From Flavobacteriaceae bacterium (GTDB lineage: Bacteria; Bacteroidota; Bacteroidia; Flavobacteriales; Flavobacteriaceae), in the NCBI GenBank assembly GCA_018402385.1, contig JAGYJA010000011.1, forward strand, positions 124,001 to 188,000: a stretch of DNA of 64,000 nt, read 5' to 3'. The notes beneath the pieces are model-generated. The model saw nothing but the letters and a program-made list of their open reading frames with translations. It was not told where the DNA came from and ran no database searches. The position numbers and the translations under genes are program-made. Positions 8,254 to 17,519 of this stretch are shown piece after piece (the stretch's first letter is position 1; every line of letters starts with the position of its first letter).

Positions 8254-10011
8254 AACCCTAAGAATAGGATACCTTAAGTGGGCTTTTTCATAATGTTCAG
8301 ATTGTTTATGAAGCCAATTCAATTGAGCATATCCATTATCTTTGAAGGTGTTATCTTCTAGTTTTTTTGATTCAAACCTTTGTTTTATTTCTGGATTGTT
8401 TTTGAGGAGCTCTTCAGCTATTTCCTCAAAGACATAAGGCGAAAAACCTTCTTTTTGCTGAAGTATCGTGTCAAAAAAGTTCCAGTTAAAAAATGAATCG
8501 ACTGCCTCTGGTTCTAGAGTTTCAAGTAAATATTTCATACCGGGTTGATCTGTCATCACTAGATAATCACCTTGAGGTATAAGGATTTTTTCTTGTTGTT
8601 TTGAAATCGTTGTGTTGTAATGCATATAATGCCCTTCATATGGGGAAGTGTGCGTTTTAAAATCTTCTATACGATACATCTCGATATTTATTAGAGTGTC
8701 CTTTTTTAATTGCTGTATTTCAATTTGATTGATTTTGAGCAATTCAATTACATTCCACCAACCTTGGGGTATGATGTATGCTTTGGGAATAGTGATTTCA
8801 AGTTTGGGTTTAAAATAATTGTAATAATTGACTTTTTTTGTGAAGGGTTCTTTTCGATTGTAAAAAAGACGTTGCTTGCCTGTTACAACACTAGTTTTAT
8901 ATTCGGCTTCAAAGCCTTTAAAATTTAATGTGGTGACTTTAGTACTATCTATTTCCCATTGAACTGGGTAGCTTCCACCTGTTTTAATTTGATTGTTGGC
9001 ATTTTTACGCAGTGTTTTAATGGTTTTGTAATTAGCATCAGTTACTTCCAGCAAACTTTTCATAATAGCATAAGTCCCATTTACCCTGTCTTCATAGGGT
9101 TTTAACATATGAGTTTCCACCATCATCCCAAGTGTGTTAAACAACGTTGTATAACCGGTAGAGTATCTGGGTGAATCCATAAATTGAGTAAACCCCTCGT
9201 CTGGTGGTCTGTTAAATACGTTTACATAGGGAGTGATATCCCATTCGTTTTGTTTTAAGTTTTTTTCAACTTCAGGAATAAATGTTTTGTGAAGATAATC
9301 GCCCAATTCACCACCCAGTTTGTTGTGTTGGGTGAACAAATGTGTTAAGGTATATTGATAATCTGCACCGTTACTCACGTGGTTATCAATAAAAACATCG
9401 GGATTTACATAATGGAAAATTTCGGCGAAAGCCTTTGCATTTCTTGAATCACTTTTTATAAAATCACGGTTGAGGTCATAATTTCTGGCGTTTCCGCGAA
9501 AACCATATTCTTCAGGACCGTTTTGATTTGTTCTTGTTGTACTGTTTCTATTCAAAGCTCCACCAATGTTGTAAACCGGAATAGTGGTCACTATCGTGTT
9601 TTTTGGCAATTCAATGGTTCCATTTGCCAAATCACTGAAGAATTGCATAGTCGCTTCAATGCCATCAGGCTCGCCGGGATGGATGCCGTTGTTAATAAGT
9701 ATAACTGCTTTTTCTTTATTGATAGTATTGAAATCAAATGTACCTTCGGGGTTGTAAGTGACTAGGTGAAGTGGATGACCACTATCTGTAATACCCATTT
9801 CTTTTACCTCTAATTTATCAGGAAACAAATTTTCTAAATCAATATAAAATTCAATAATTTTTTGATAGGTTCTTGAGGGATATTTAATTTCAATCTCAAG
9901 CTCCGGTTTGGTGTTGGATGTTTGTGATTTTTTAATAAAATCCATACTTAGTTTAGCGTTAATACTGAATAATATGATTATTTGTAGTAGAATTAAATTC
10001 AAAAATTTCAT
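8245..10011 (-). CDS. M14 family zinc carboxypeptidase, exported
   Basis: The 588-residue protein starts with a signal peptide (MKFLNLILLQIIILFSINA) and carries an M14 carboxypeptidase domain. Zinc ligands are visible as HPGEPDG (His and Glu of HxxE), followed by the substrate-binding Arg region ARNYDLNRDF and a downstream FIDNHVSNG His. It probably removes C-terminal residues from peptides in the periplasm or outside the cell. The only ATG near the start is at 10011; the longer frame would need a TTG. Its end overlaps the convergent NUDIX gene. The C-terminal ~200 residues are not obviously catalytic. Confidence 0.85.
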   Translation of the reverse strand: MKFLNLILLQIIILFSINAKLSMDFIKKSQTSNTKPELEIEIKYPSRTYQKIIEFYIDLENLFPDKLEVKEMGITDSGHPLHLVTYNPEGTFDFNTINKEKAVILINNGIHPGEPDGIEATMQFFSDLANGTIELPKNTIVTTIPVYNIGGALNRNSTTRTNQNGPEEYGFRGNARNYDLNRDFIKSDSRNAKAFAEIFHYVNPDVFIDNHVSNGADYQYTLTHLFTQHNKLGGELGDYLHKTFIPEVEKNLKQNEWDITPYVNVFNRPPDEGFTQFMDSPRYSTGYTTLFNTLGMMVETHMLKPYEDRVNGTYAIMKSLLEVTDANYKTIKTLRKNANNQIKTGGSYPVQWEIDSTKVTTLNFKGFEAEYKTSVVTGKQRLFYNRKEPFTKKVNYYNYFKPKLEITIPKAYIIPQGWWNVIELLKINQIEIQQLKKDTLINIEMYRIEDFKTHTSPYEGHYMHYNTTISKQQEKILIPQGDYLVMTDQPGMKYLLETLEPEAVDSFFNWNFFDTILQQKEGFSPYVFEEIAEELLKNNPEIKQRFESKKLEDNTFKDNGYAQLNWLHKQSEHYEKAHLRYPILRVLN

Positions 10012-10020
10012 TAGCAATAC

Positions 10021-10050
10021 TTGTTTTAAAACTAAATATATATATATTTG
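10021..10050 (+). promoter_or_regulatory. strong Bacteroidota promoter (-33 TTG, -7 TATATTTG)
   Basis: TTG at 10021-10023 is followed after exactly 19 bases by TATATTTG at 10043-10050, the canonical TTTG-N19-TAnnTTTG layout apart from a C in place of the first T. It precedes the small T9SS cargo gene by 28 bases. This is among the best promoter matches in the window. Confidence 0.7.
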
Positions 10051-10078
10051 CTAAATTAATAACTAAAATATTTAAATC

Positions 10079-10942
10079 ATGAAAAAAATTATTTTATCTC
10101 TGGCTGTATTTTCTATGGCCTTTGTTTCAAATGCCCAAGAAGACATCACACACTCAGCGAGTACTGATATCGTAGCAGGTTCTGTTGCTTGTGGAAATGG
10201 TGGTATTACTAGTGATAATGTTTATTACAGAGCATTCAATCTTAATGATTTTGGTATCACTACAGACTGGGAAGTAACAAATGTTCAACTTGGTTGGGAA
10301 ACTGTATCTGGTGTTCCAGGAGGGTATCCTGCTGTTATCACAATTTGGGAAAACGACCCAGCTTTCCCTTTTCCTGACACTACACCAACTATGATTGCTG
10401 AAATTCCAGTAAATCTTGATGATGCCATGACAGGATTACTAGTTGATTTTCCAATAACTGGTGCTATTGTTGCTGCAGACACTGAGTTAATTGTAAGTAT
10501 TGGATGGGCTTCTGATGTCATCGATGATGGTGGAAATGGAGTTGCTAGTATTTTTATTGGTTCAAACCCTGCTGGTCAAACTGGCCCAACTTACATATCT
10601 TCTAATGGATGTGGTTTAGTTGCTCCTGGTGATATTGCTGACATAGGTTTCCCTGATATGCACCTTGTTATGACAGTTACTGGTCAAGAGCCATTATCTG
10701 TAGGTGATAATCTTGCTGATGCTATTTCAGTTTTTCCAGTTCCTGCAATTGATGTATTAAATGTAAAAGTTCCTTCTAATATTGAAGTAACTGAAGTTAC
10801 ATTGCACGATCTTTTAGGAAAAAATACTGGTGTTGTTTATTCAAATGGAACAATCAATGTATCTGACTTAAGCAGAGGTGTTTATATGCTAACAGTTAAA
10901 ACTGCTGAAGGTACTTTAACTCAAAAAGTAGTTAAGAAATAA
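10079..10942 (+). CDS. T9SS type A sorting domain-containing exported protein
   Basis: The 287-residue protein has a clear signal peptide (MKKIILSLAVFSMAFVSNAQ) and a C-terminal type IX sorting domain of about 75 residues: ISVFPVPAIDVLNVKVP, then VTLHDLLGKN, then LSRGVYMLTVKTAEG and a final KVVKK. The middle 180 residues are acidic and Gly/Thr-rich with beta-strand character and no motif I recognise. It should be exported by Sec, then moved across the outer membrane by T9SS and anchored or released. It is monocistronic, with a strong promoter and an intrinsic terminator, suggesting substantial expression. Confidence 0.88.
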   Translation: MKKIILSLAVFSMAFVSNAQEDITHSASTDIVAGSVACGNGGITSDNVYYRAFNLNDFGITTDWEVTNVQLGWETVSGVPGGYPAVITIWENDPAFPFPDTTPTMIAEIPVNLDDAMTGLLVDFPITGAIVAADTELIVSIGWASDVIDDGGNGVASIFIGSNPAGQTGPTYISSNGCGLVAPGDIADIGFPDMHLVMTVTGQEPLSVGDNLADAISVFPVPAIDVLNVKVPSNIEVTEVTLHDLLGKNTGVVYSNGTINVSDLSRGVYMLTVKTAEGTLTQKVVKK

Positions 10943-10964
10943 ATAACAATTTAATTTGTTGTTA

Positions 10965-10997
10965 AAAACCCTTGCAAATCATTGCAAGGGTTTTTTT
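10965..10997 (+). terminator. intrinsic terminator
   Basis: AAAACCCTTGCAA (10965-10977) and TTGCAAGGGTTTT (10982-10994) form a 13-bp stem with a 4-base loop and run into T. It closes the T9SS cargo gene transcript. Confidence 0.85.
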
Positions 10998-11041
10998 ATT
11001 GATTGAAACAATAGTATTTTAGAGGGCTACAAATAGCTGTA

Positions 11042-13142
11042 ATGATTATAATCTCTTTTAAAAAAAACTACTTGTTTCTTTTTGTATTTGTGAGCTTTTA
11101 TTTTTGCCAAAATTTATTTTCACAAACCGTCAAAGATACCACTGCTCTCTCAGAGGTGGTTTTAATTAGTTCTCAAATAAATAATACACTTCAAAATAAA
11201 GCTACTTCAGTATCTGTTCTTTCTGCAAATGACCTGATGCAAAATGATGGGGTGATTCTTACATCAACCTTGAATAAAGTTCCCGGTTTGTTTATGCAAC
11301 AGGGAGCAATCAACACAAACAGGATTACGATTAGAGGAGTGGGTGCCCGTTCTCAATTTTCCACCAACCGTCTGAAAGCTTATTTTAATGATATTCCTTT
11401 GAGTAATGCCGAGGGCGAAACCATCATTGAAGACATTGACCTGGAAACTATCGAGCGTATTGAAATTATCAAAGGTCCCAATGCTACCAGTTTTGGATCA
11501 GGACTGGGAGGGGTAATTTCCATGTATGGGAAAGAAATAAACCCGGAGAATTCATTTGCAAAAGCCGGAACAACCCTTGGAAGCTTTGGGCTCTACAAAC
11601 AAACGCTCACTGTCGCTCATGGGATGGAAAAAGCAAGCGTTTTTGCAAACTTCAGCAGTCTTGAAAGTGAAGGCTTTAGGGACAACAGCTCTTATGACAG
11701 AAAATCATTTAATCTAAACGGGAATTTTCGCTTAAACGAAAAAGGAATGCTCTCATATATTGGAATTTTTACCCGCTTAAAAGCCTTTATTCCTAGTTCG
11801 TTAAACGCGGAAGATTTTGCTCAAAACCCTGAAATAGCTGCTTCAAACTGGGCGGCTGCACAAGGGTTTGAATCTTATGACAAATTGTTGTTGGGTCTGG
11901 GATATCGCCATCAATTCTCAGAAAAGTGGGATTTTACTTCCGGCGTTTTTTTTAATTTAAAAGAAGCTTATGAACCGCGTCCTTTTGATATTTTAGATGA
12001 ATATACTTCAAGCATAGGCTTTCGCGGAAAACTCAATTTTAAAGATCAATTTATAACCTTTCCTATTGAACTAAGTCTGGGAACTGAAGTGCTTGTTGAG
12101 GACTATACTTTTTCCCTTATTGAAAACCTATACCAAGCCCAACCCGGGCAGGGAAGTGTCCCCGGTGAAGCATTTGCAGAGGTGGATCAACAACGCAATT
12201 ATGCTAATTTTTTTCTTCAGATGAACACACGGCTATCAGAGAAACTGCTGCTTGAGAAAGGAATCTCACTCAACGCCACTCGATATACTTTGAAAGATAT
12301 GTTTACAGGCGGCAATACTACTCAGGACGGTGCTTATACCTTTAACAATGTGTGGTCACCAAGCATTGGGCTTTCCTATCAAATTGTCCCGGGTAAAAAT
12401 GTTTATACTGCTTTAAGCAGGGGATTTTCAATACCCTCAGTAGCTGAAACATTAACTCCTGAAGGCGAAATCAACACAGATTTAAAACCCGAAGTTGGTG
12501 CCAATTATGAAGTAGGTTTTAAAATGAACTGGCTTTCAAATGCACTTTATACTGAAGTGTCTTTTTACTCCACACAAATCAAAAACCTGCTGGTTGCCAG
12601 ACGCATTGCCGAAGATCAATTTGTTGGGAATCAATGCCGGTGAGAGCAGTCATAAAGGGATGGAGTTTTATGTCAATTACAGGTTGTTCTCAAACTCAGG
12701 ATTTCAAATAAATCCATTTTTGTCAGGAACTGTTACCAAATTTAAGTTCAAAGATTTTGTGGATGGCGAGTCAGATTTTTCAGGAAACGAATTGACCGGT
12801 GTTCCTGATTTTCAATGGAATTTTGGTATTGATTTTAAAAGTGAATTAGGATTTTCTTTATATGGTGTGTATAGAAATGTGGGGGAAATTCCACTTAATG
12901 ATGCAAATACATTATATAGTGATGGGTATCAAGTTGTGGATATTAAATCGTCCTATGTTTTTAAAATAAAAAACGTCTTTGAAGCTGAGCTCTTTTTTGG
13001 GATAAACAATTTGCTTGATGAAAAATATGCCGCTAGCATTTTACCCAATGCTGTGGGTTTTGGTAATGTGCCACCCCGTTATTTCTATCCGGGGAATCCA
13101 AGGAATTACTTTTTAGGGATACAGCTCAACTATGATTTTTAA
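11042..13142 (+). pseudogene. TonB-dependent receptor, split by a single-base frameshift
   Basis: An outer-membrane TonB-dependent receptor of about 700 residues. The first frame (11042-12643) has a signal peptide ending in NLFSQ, a plug domain (RITIRGVGARSQFST, IERIEIIKGPNATSFGSGLGGVI) and most of the beta barrel. It stops after VGNQCR. The barrel continues in another frame to 13142 (INAGESSHKGMEFYVNY ... GNPRNYFLGIQLNYDF, with the expected terminal Phe). Removing one base in GGGAA at 12626-12630 joins them as VGINAGES, so there is one extra base. Both halves keep good family features, which suggests a sequencing error or very recent mutation. The substrate cannot be told; there is no SusD-like partner nearby. 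Confidence 0.85.
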
Positions 13143-13146
13143 ATAC

Positions 13147-14100
13147 CTAAAATCCTATTAAATAAACTAAATATCCCAGATAAAGGCTTATTAAAATAAC
13201 ACCTTCCCATCGGTCAATGCTACGGTATTTTCCTGTAAAGACAAAAAGGAACAGTAATATTCCAGCAAAAATATTCACAGCAATATCAACATAAGAAACT
13301 GAAGCGACTACCACGGGTGTTACCACTGCAGAAACACCTAAGACAAAGAAAATATTAAAAATGTTTGAGCCCACTACATTGCCAATGGCGATGTCCACAT
13401 TTTTTTTTCGCACAGCTACAATCGAGGTTGCCAGTTCAGGGAGAGAAGTTCCAATAGAGACGATGGTGAGACCTATAATACGTTCAGATAAGCCAATTAG
13501 CTGAGCAATGGAGGTAGCGCTTTGAACAATCAAATGACCACCGATTACTAAACCTGCCAAACCGATTAGTATAAAAAGCACAGCTGTGCCAGTTTTCTGT
13601 TGTTTTGCTTCGGTTTCCTCATTTGAAATTTCGTTTTTTGATACCGCCACATTATACACTAGAAATAGGGTAAAAAACAACAACAGCACAATGGCATCAC
13701 TTCGCGAAATAATATTTTGTGTGCTTTCGCCTAAAAATACATCTGCTGTAATAGCCAGAACAACAACTGCGGCGAGTAAACTCAATGGAATTTCATACCA
13801 GGTAGTATTGCTTTTTACAGCCAGAGGATAAATAATTGATGAAATACCCAATATCCCCAATACATTAAAAATGTTGCTGCCCAACACATTGCCCAAAACC
13901 ATTTCAGTGTTGTCATTCACCGCAGCAATAACATTCACTACCAGCTCAGGCGCAGAGGTGCCAAAAGCCACAATAGTAAGTCCAATTACAATGTTTGGGA
14001 TACCAAATTTTGCCGCTAAGCCAGAAGCAGCATCCACCAATTTGTCTGCCCCAAAAATGAGCGCGACAAACCCAACGATTAATAGTAAAATATCAATCAT
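13147..14100 (-). CDS. calcium/sodium antiporter (CaCA family, YrbG-like)
   Basis: An inner-membrane Ca2+/Na+ exchanger of 317 residues with about ten membrane segments. The two alpha repeats that form the ion path are clear and inverted in topology: GLTIVAFGTSAPELVVN with GNVLGSNIFNVLGILG in the first half, and GLTIVSIGTSLPELATS with GNVVGSNIFNIFFVLG in the second. The key Glu of each PEL motif is present. It is convergent with the TonB receptor, 4 bases apart, and 26 bases downstream of coaD, so it may be read from the coaD transcript. The ion preference is by family only. Confidence 0.92.
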   Translation of the reverse strand: MIDILLLIVGFVALIFGADKLVDAASGLAAKFGIPNIVIGLTIVAFGTSAPELVVNVIAAVNDNTEMVLGNVLGSNIFNVLGILGISSIIYPLAVKSNTTWYEIPLSLLAAVVVLAITADVFLGESTQNIISRSDAIVLLLFFTLFLVYNVAVSKNEISNEETEAKQQKTGTAVLFILIGLAGLVIGGHLIVQSATSIAQLIGLSERIIGLTIVSIGTSLPELATSIVAVRKKNVDIAIGNVVGSNIFNIFFVLGVSAVVTPVVVASVSYVDIAVNIFAGILLFLFVFTGKYRSIDRWEGVILISLYLGYLVYLIGF

Positions 14101-14126
14101 AATGTAAAGGTTTTATAATTAAAGGT

Positions 14127-14582
14127 TTATTTGATTTTTACGCTATCAGGGACTAAAACGGTATAATCACCTTTGTTGCGAATGACATCACGCACTATGC
14201 TCGAGCTTATATATGAAGTGCTGGAGGCGGTCAATAAAAAGACTGTTTCAATTTTTGAAAGCTTTCGGTTGGTATGGGCAATGGCTTTTTCAAATTCAAA
14301 ATCAGCCGGATTGCGCAGCCCTCTTAAAATAAAATTAGCTTTCAGTTTTTTACAAAGGTCAATAGTGAGTCCTTCATAGCTTATGACCTTTATTTTAGGT
14401 TCATTTAGAAAGGCATCTTCAATAAATTTTTTTCGCTGTTCCAGTGAGAACATATATTTTTTTTCGGCATTAATGCCTATAGCAACAATCACTTCATCAA
14501 AAAGATAAATGCCCCTTTTGATGATATCAAAATGTCCCAATGTGATGGGATCAAATGAGCCGGGAAATAGTGCGCGTTTCAT
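14127..14582 (-). CDS. coaD: pantetheine-phosphate adenylyltransferase
   Basis: CoaD transfers AMP from ATP to 4'-phosphopantetheine, the penultimate step in coenzyme A synthesis. The 151-residue protein begins MKRALFPGSFDPITLGHFDII, containing the nucleotidyl-transferase TxxH-type motif (TLGH), and later shows ILRGLRNPADFEFE and STSYISSSIVR, both CoaD signatures. It lies 22 bases after ddl on the same strand. Length and motifs are fully normal. Confidence 0.97.
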   Translation of the reverse strand: MKRALFPGSFDPITLGHFDIIKRGIYLFDEVIVAIGINAEKKYMFSLEQRKKFIEDAFLNEPKIKVISYEGLTIDLCKKLKANFILRGLRNPADFEFEKAIAHTNRKLSKIETVFLLTASSTSYISSSIVRDVIRNKGDYTVLVPDSVKIK

Positions 14583-14604
14583 TAATAAATTTATTAATAT
14601 TCAA

Positions 14605-15597
14605 CTAAGATACTTTTTTTTTATCTAAAGCTTGTTCTACCAAATTTCCAAAAAGCTCCTCAAGAGTTATTCCGGCGGCAAGTGCTTGTTTTGGGATGAT
14701 ACTTTCTGAAGAGAGTCCGGGGTTTGTGTTCATTTCAATAAAATGAGGAACCCCATCCTGGATAATATATTCACTTCGTGAAAGTCCTTTCATATTCAGG
14801 AGTTCATAAATGCGTTTTGCTTCGGCCTTTACCCGCTCCCTTTCCTCTTCGGGGATGCGGGCGGGTGTAATTTCTTGTGATTTACCAAGATACTTGGCTT
14901 CATAATCAAAAAACTCATTTTCTGAAACAATTTCGGTGGCAGGTAATACCACCACTTCACCCTTATATTGAATGACTCCCACTGAGATTTCAGTGCCAAC
15001 GAGACAGCTTTCGATTAAAATTTCCGGGTCTTCTTTATAGGCCATTTCAATGGCTGCAGGCAATTCTTCAATGGTTTTTACCTTGGATATTCCGAAACTG
15101 GAGCCAGACCTGCTGGGCTTTACAAAACAGGGGAGTCCCACTTTTTTGATAATGTCATCAGGTTTAATTTCATCGCCTTTATTGAGGTAATATGCGTTTG
15201 CACAATGCACGCCATAACTTTTTAGTACCGACAAACAATCTCTTTTATTAAAAGTAAGCGCCGCCTGATAATAATTGCAAGAGGTGTGTGGCATACCTAT
15301 TAGTTCAAAATAGGCTTGTAAAAGTCCGTCTTCTCCCGGAGTACCGTGAATCGCGTTAAAAACAATGTCTGGTTGGATGGTTTTGCTGCCGTTTGAGAAA
15401 CTAAAATTAGCTTTATTGATTTCAAAAGTCTCATCCATTTCAGATTTGTAATACCATTTCTCTTTTGTAATATGGATAGCATAAACATCATAAACTGTTT
15501 TAGAGAGTGAATCAAGGACTACCTGGCCACTTTGAATTGAAATTTCAAACTCGCTGGAGTATCCACCCATTACCACAGCTACAACTTTTTTTTGCAT
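14605..15597 (-). CDS. ddl: D-alanine--D-alanine ligase
   Basis: Ddl joins two D-alanines for the peptidoglycan stem peptide. The 330-residue ATP-grasp enzyme has the N-terminal GGYSSEFEIS glycine-rich motif, HGTPGEDGLLQ, the CFVKPSRSGSSFGISKV ATP-binding loop, and FIEMNTNPGLSSESI near the C-terminus with the metal-binding Glu and Asn. It is divergent from the PASTA protein gene, with about 145 bases between the start codons, and leads a leftward ddl-coaD pair. Confidence 0.97.
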   Translation of the reverse strand: MQKKVVAVVMGGYSSEFEISIQSGQVVLDSLSKTVYDVYAIHITKEKWYYKSEMDETFEINKANFSFSNGSKTIQPDIVFNAIHGTPGEDGLLQAYFELIGMPHTSCNYYQAALTFNKRDCLSVLKSYGVHCANAYYLNKGDEIKPDDIIKKVGLPCFVKPSRSGSSFGISKVKTIEELPAAIEMAYKEDPEILIESCLVGTEISVGVIQYKGEVVVLPATEIVSENEFFDYEAKYLGKSQEITPARIPEEERERVKAEAKRIYELLNMKGLSRSEYIIQDGVPHFIEMNTNPGLSSESIIPKQALAAGITLEELFGNLVEQALDKKKVS

Positions 15598-15741
15598 ACC
15601 AACTACTGATTAAAAACGTTAAACAAAAGTAGGATTAATAAACCGAATCCAAAAAATAATATCTTAGCAATTTAAGCATTACCTTTGCTGAAATTTTTTT
15701 ATTTTAATCATTCATTAATCAAGAGTTATAATAAAGAGAAT

Positions 15742-16368
15742 ATGAGTTTAATCAAGTTTATTTTTTCAAAGGCATTTGTAAAGCAGCTCTTTATTGCAGG
15801 TATCGTGTTGCTTATACTGGTTTTTTTAATCTTATATTGGTTAAAATTTACAACTAATCACAACACTCAAATTGAAGTGCCTGATCTTGATAAAATGTCA
15901 TTGGATGATGCCCTTTTAAAACTTGAAGAAAATGATTTGAGGTTAGAGGTTTTGGATTCCGCCAACTTCAATCCAGATTATCCTAAGTACTCTGTGATTG
16001 AACAAATTCCCGCTGCCGGAAATATGGTAAAAGAAAACAGAAAAATATATATAACATTAAATCCCTCAGGATTTCGATCGGTTGAAATTCCGCCGCTTGC
16101 AGGAAGGACTAAAAGACAAGTTGAGCCCACATTGAGAGCTTTGGGGTTTGAAATTGGGCAAATTACTTACAAGCCGGATATGGCAAAAGACAGAGTGCTT
16201 GAATTGCGCCACAAAGGGAAAACAATCGCTCCCGGCGAAATGCTTCAAATCACCTCTGTAATTGACTTGGTACTTGGTGATGGAGAAGAACGCTATCGAG
16301 GAGATTTTGAAGAAAATGATGAAGCACAAACTGACGGTGAACAAACAACAAATGACGACACAGAATAA
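15742..16368 (+). CDS. PASTA domain-containing membrane protein
   Basis: A 208-residue protein with one membrane anchor (about residues 14-36, QLFIAGIVLLILVFLILYWL) and an exported part containing two or so PASTA repeats: EVPDLDKMSLDDALLKLEENDL with VIEQIPAAGNMVKENRKIYITL, then VEIPPLAGRTKRQVEPTLRALGF. PASTA domains bind peptidoglycan or muropeptides in other proteins; the kinase usually linked to them is absent here. The tail is acidic. The ATG at 15742 is chosen because the sequence before it is not membrane-protein-like. It overlaps the RluA gene by 17 bases and sits opposite ddl, consistent with a cell-wall role. Confidence 0.85.
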   Translation: MSLIKFIFSKAFVKQLFIAGIVLLILVFLILYWLKFTTNHNTQIEVPDLDKMSLDDALLKLEENDLRLEVLDSANFNPDYPKYSVIEQIPAAGNMVKENRKIYITLNPSGFRSVEIPPLAGRTKRQVEPTLRALGFEIGQITYKPDMAKDRVLELRHKGKTIAPGEMLQITSVIDLVLGDGEERYRGDFEENDEAQTDGEQTTNDDTE

Positions 16369-17389
16369 TGACATTGAAGAAAACGATGACCTCTATGAGC
16401 ACCATCGTTTTGTAGCTGATAAAGGACAACAACCACTGCGTGTCGATAAATATCTAATGAATTATATTGAGGGTGCCACCCGAAATAAAATTCAAACTGC
16501 CGCAAAAGACGGAAATATTTATGTCAATGACACCCCCGTAAAATCAAACTACAAAGTAAAGCCGGGTGATATCATAAGGGTGATGTTTACTCATCCTCCT
16601 TATGAATTTTTGCTGGTGCCAGAAAACATTCCACTGGATATTGTTTATGAAGATAAAGCCCTGCTTGTGGTGAATAAACCCGCAGGTATGGTTGTACATC
16701 CCGGTCACGGAAATTATTCTGGAACCTTAATCAATGCACTGGTATATCATATAGAAAACCTTCCGGTAAACAGCAATGAACGCCCTGGTCTTGTTCATAG
16801 AATTGACAAAGACACCAGCGGTCTTCTTGTGGTTGCAAAAACTGAAGCCGCCATGACGCATCTTGCCAAGCAATTCTTCAATAAAACCAGTGAGCGCGAG
16901 TATGTAGCATTGGTTTGGGGTGATGTGTTGGAAGATGAAGGAACTGTTGAAGGTCACATTGGAAGGCATCCAAAAAACCGCTTGCAAAATATGGTTTATG
17001 AGGACGAAAGTCAGGGGAAAGAAGCGGTTACTCATTATAAAGTGTTGGAACGCTTTGGATATGTAACCCTAGTTGCGTGCAAACTGGAAACAGGGAGAAC
17101 GCATCAAATCAGGGTACATATGAAACACATTGGCCACACGCTGTTTAATGACGAAAGGTATGGTGGCGAAAAAATATTAAAAGGAACTACTTTTACAAAA
17201 TACAAGCAATTTGTAGAAAACTGTTTTAAAGTCCTTCCGCGGCAAGCATTGCATGCAAAGACACTTGGCTTTAAGCATCCCGTTACCGGAAAATTTATGT
17301 CTTTTGAAACACCTCTCCCTGAGGATATGGAGCAATGTATTGAAAAATGGCGCAACTATGTAAAGCACCAGAAAGACTTTGAAAGTTAA
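16352..17389 (+). CDS. RluA family 23S rRNA pseudouridine synthase
   Basis: Converts specific uridines of large-subunit rRNA to pseudouridine. From the ATG at 16352 it has 345 residues: an S4 RNA-binding domain (about 25-85, LRVDKYLMNYIEGATRNKIQ), then the catalytic domain with RPGLVHRIDKDTSGLLVVAK, in which the Asp of RIDKDTSG is the nucleophile, and GRTHQIRVH. This looks like the RluD type, but the target positions cannot be assigned with certainty. Earlier in-frame starts lie inside the PASTA gene. The two genes overlap by 17 bases and are likely translationally coupled. Confidence 0.93.
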   Translation: MTTQNNDIEENDDLYEHHRFVADKGQQPLRVDKYLMNYIEGATRNKIQTAAKDGNIYVNDTPVKSNYKVKPGDIIRVMFTHPPYEFLLVPENIPLDIVYEDKALLVVNKPAGMVVHPGHGNYSGTLINALVYHIENLPVNSNERPGLVHRIDKDTSGLLVVAKTEAAMTHLAKQFFNKTSEREYVALVWGDVLEDEGTVEGHIGRHPKNRLQNMVYEDESQGKEAVTHYKVLERFGYVTLVACKLETGRTHQIRVHMKHIGHTLFNDERYGGEKILKGTTFTKYKQFVENCFKVLPRQALHAKTLGFKHPVTGKFMSFETPLPEDMEQCIEKWRNYVKHQKDFES

Positions 17390-17493
17390 TTCCATTATAT
17401 TCAGTTTTTTAGTTTCTACTAAATCATAAATATTACTTATTGCTTAATTTAAACAAGCTTTATTTTCTCAAATAGAATTTATGCGCTTTTTTG

Positions 17494-17501
17494 TAGATTT
17501 G
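17494..17501 (+). promoter_or_regulatory. -7 promoter element upstream of the yaaA leader RNA
   Basis: TAGATTTG fits TAnnTTTG. Transcription would start near 17508, about a dozen bases before the structured leader described next. No clear -33 element is seen. Confidence 0.45.
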
Positions 17502-17519
17502 AAGTAAAATTTAATTCTT

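Noticed and set aside
17390..17493. Further copy of the leader RNA or a gene between the RluA gene and the yaaA promoter
   Set aside because: AT-rich sequence with no stems, core motif or reading frame that I could support.
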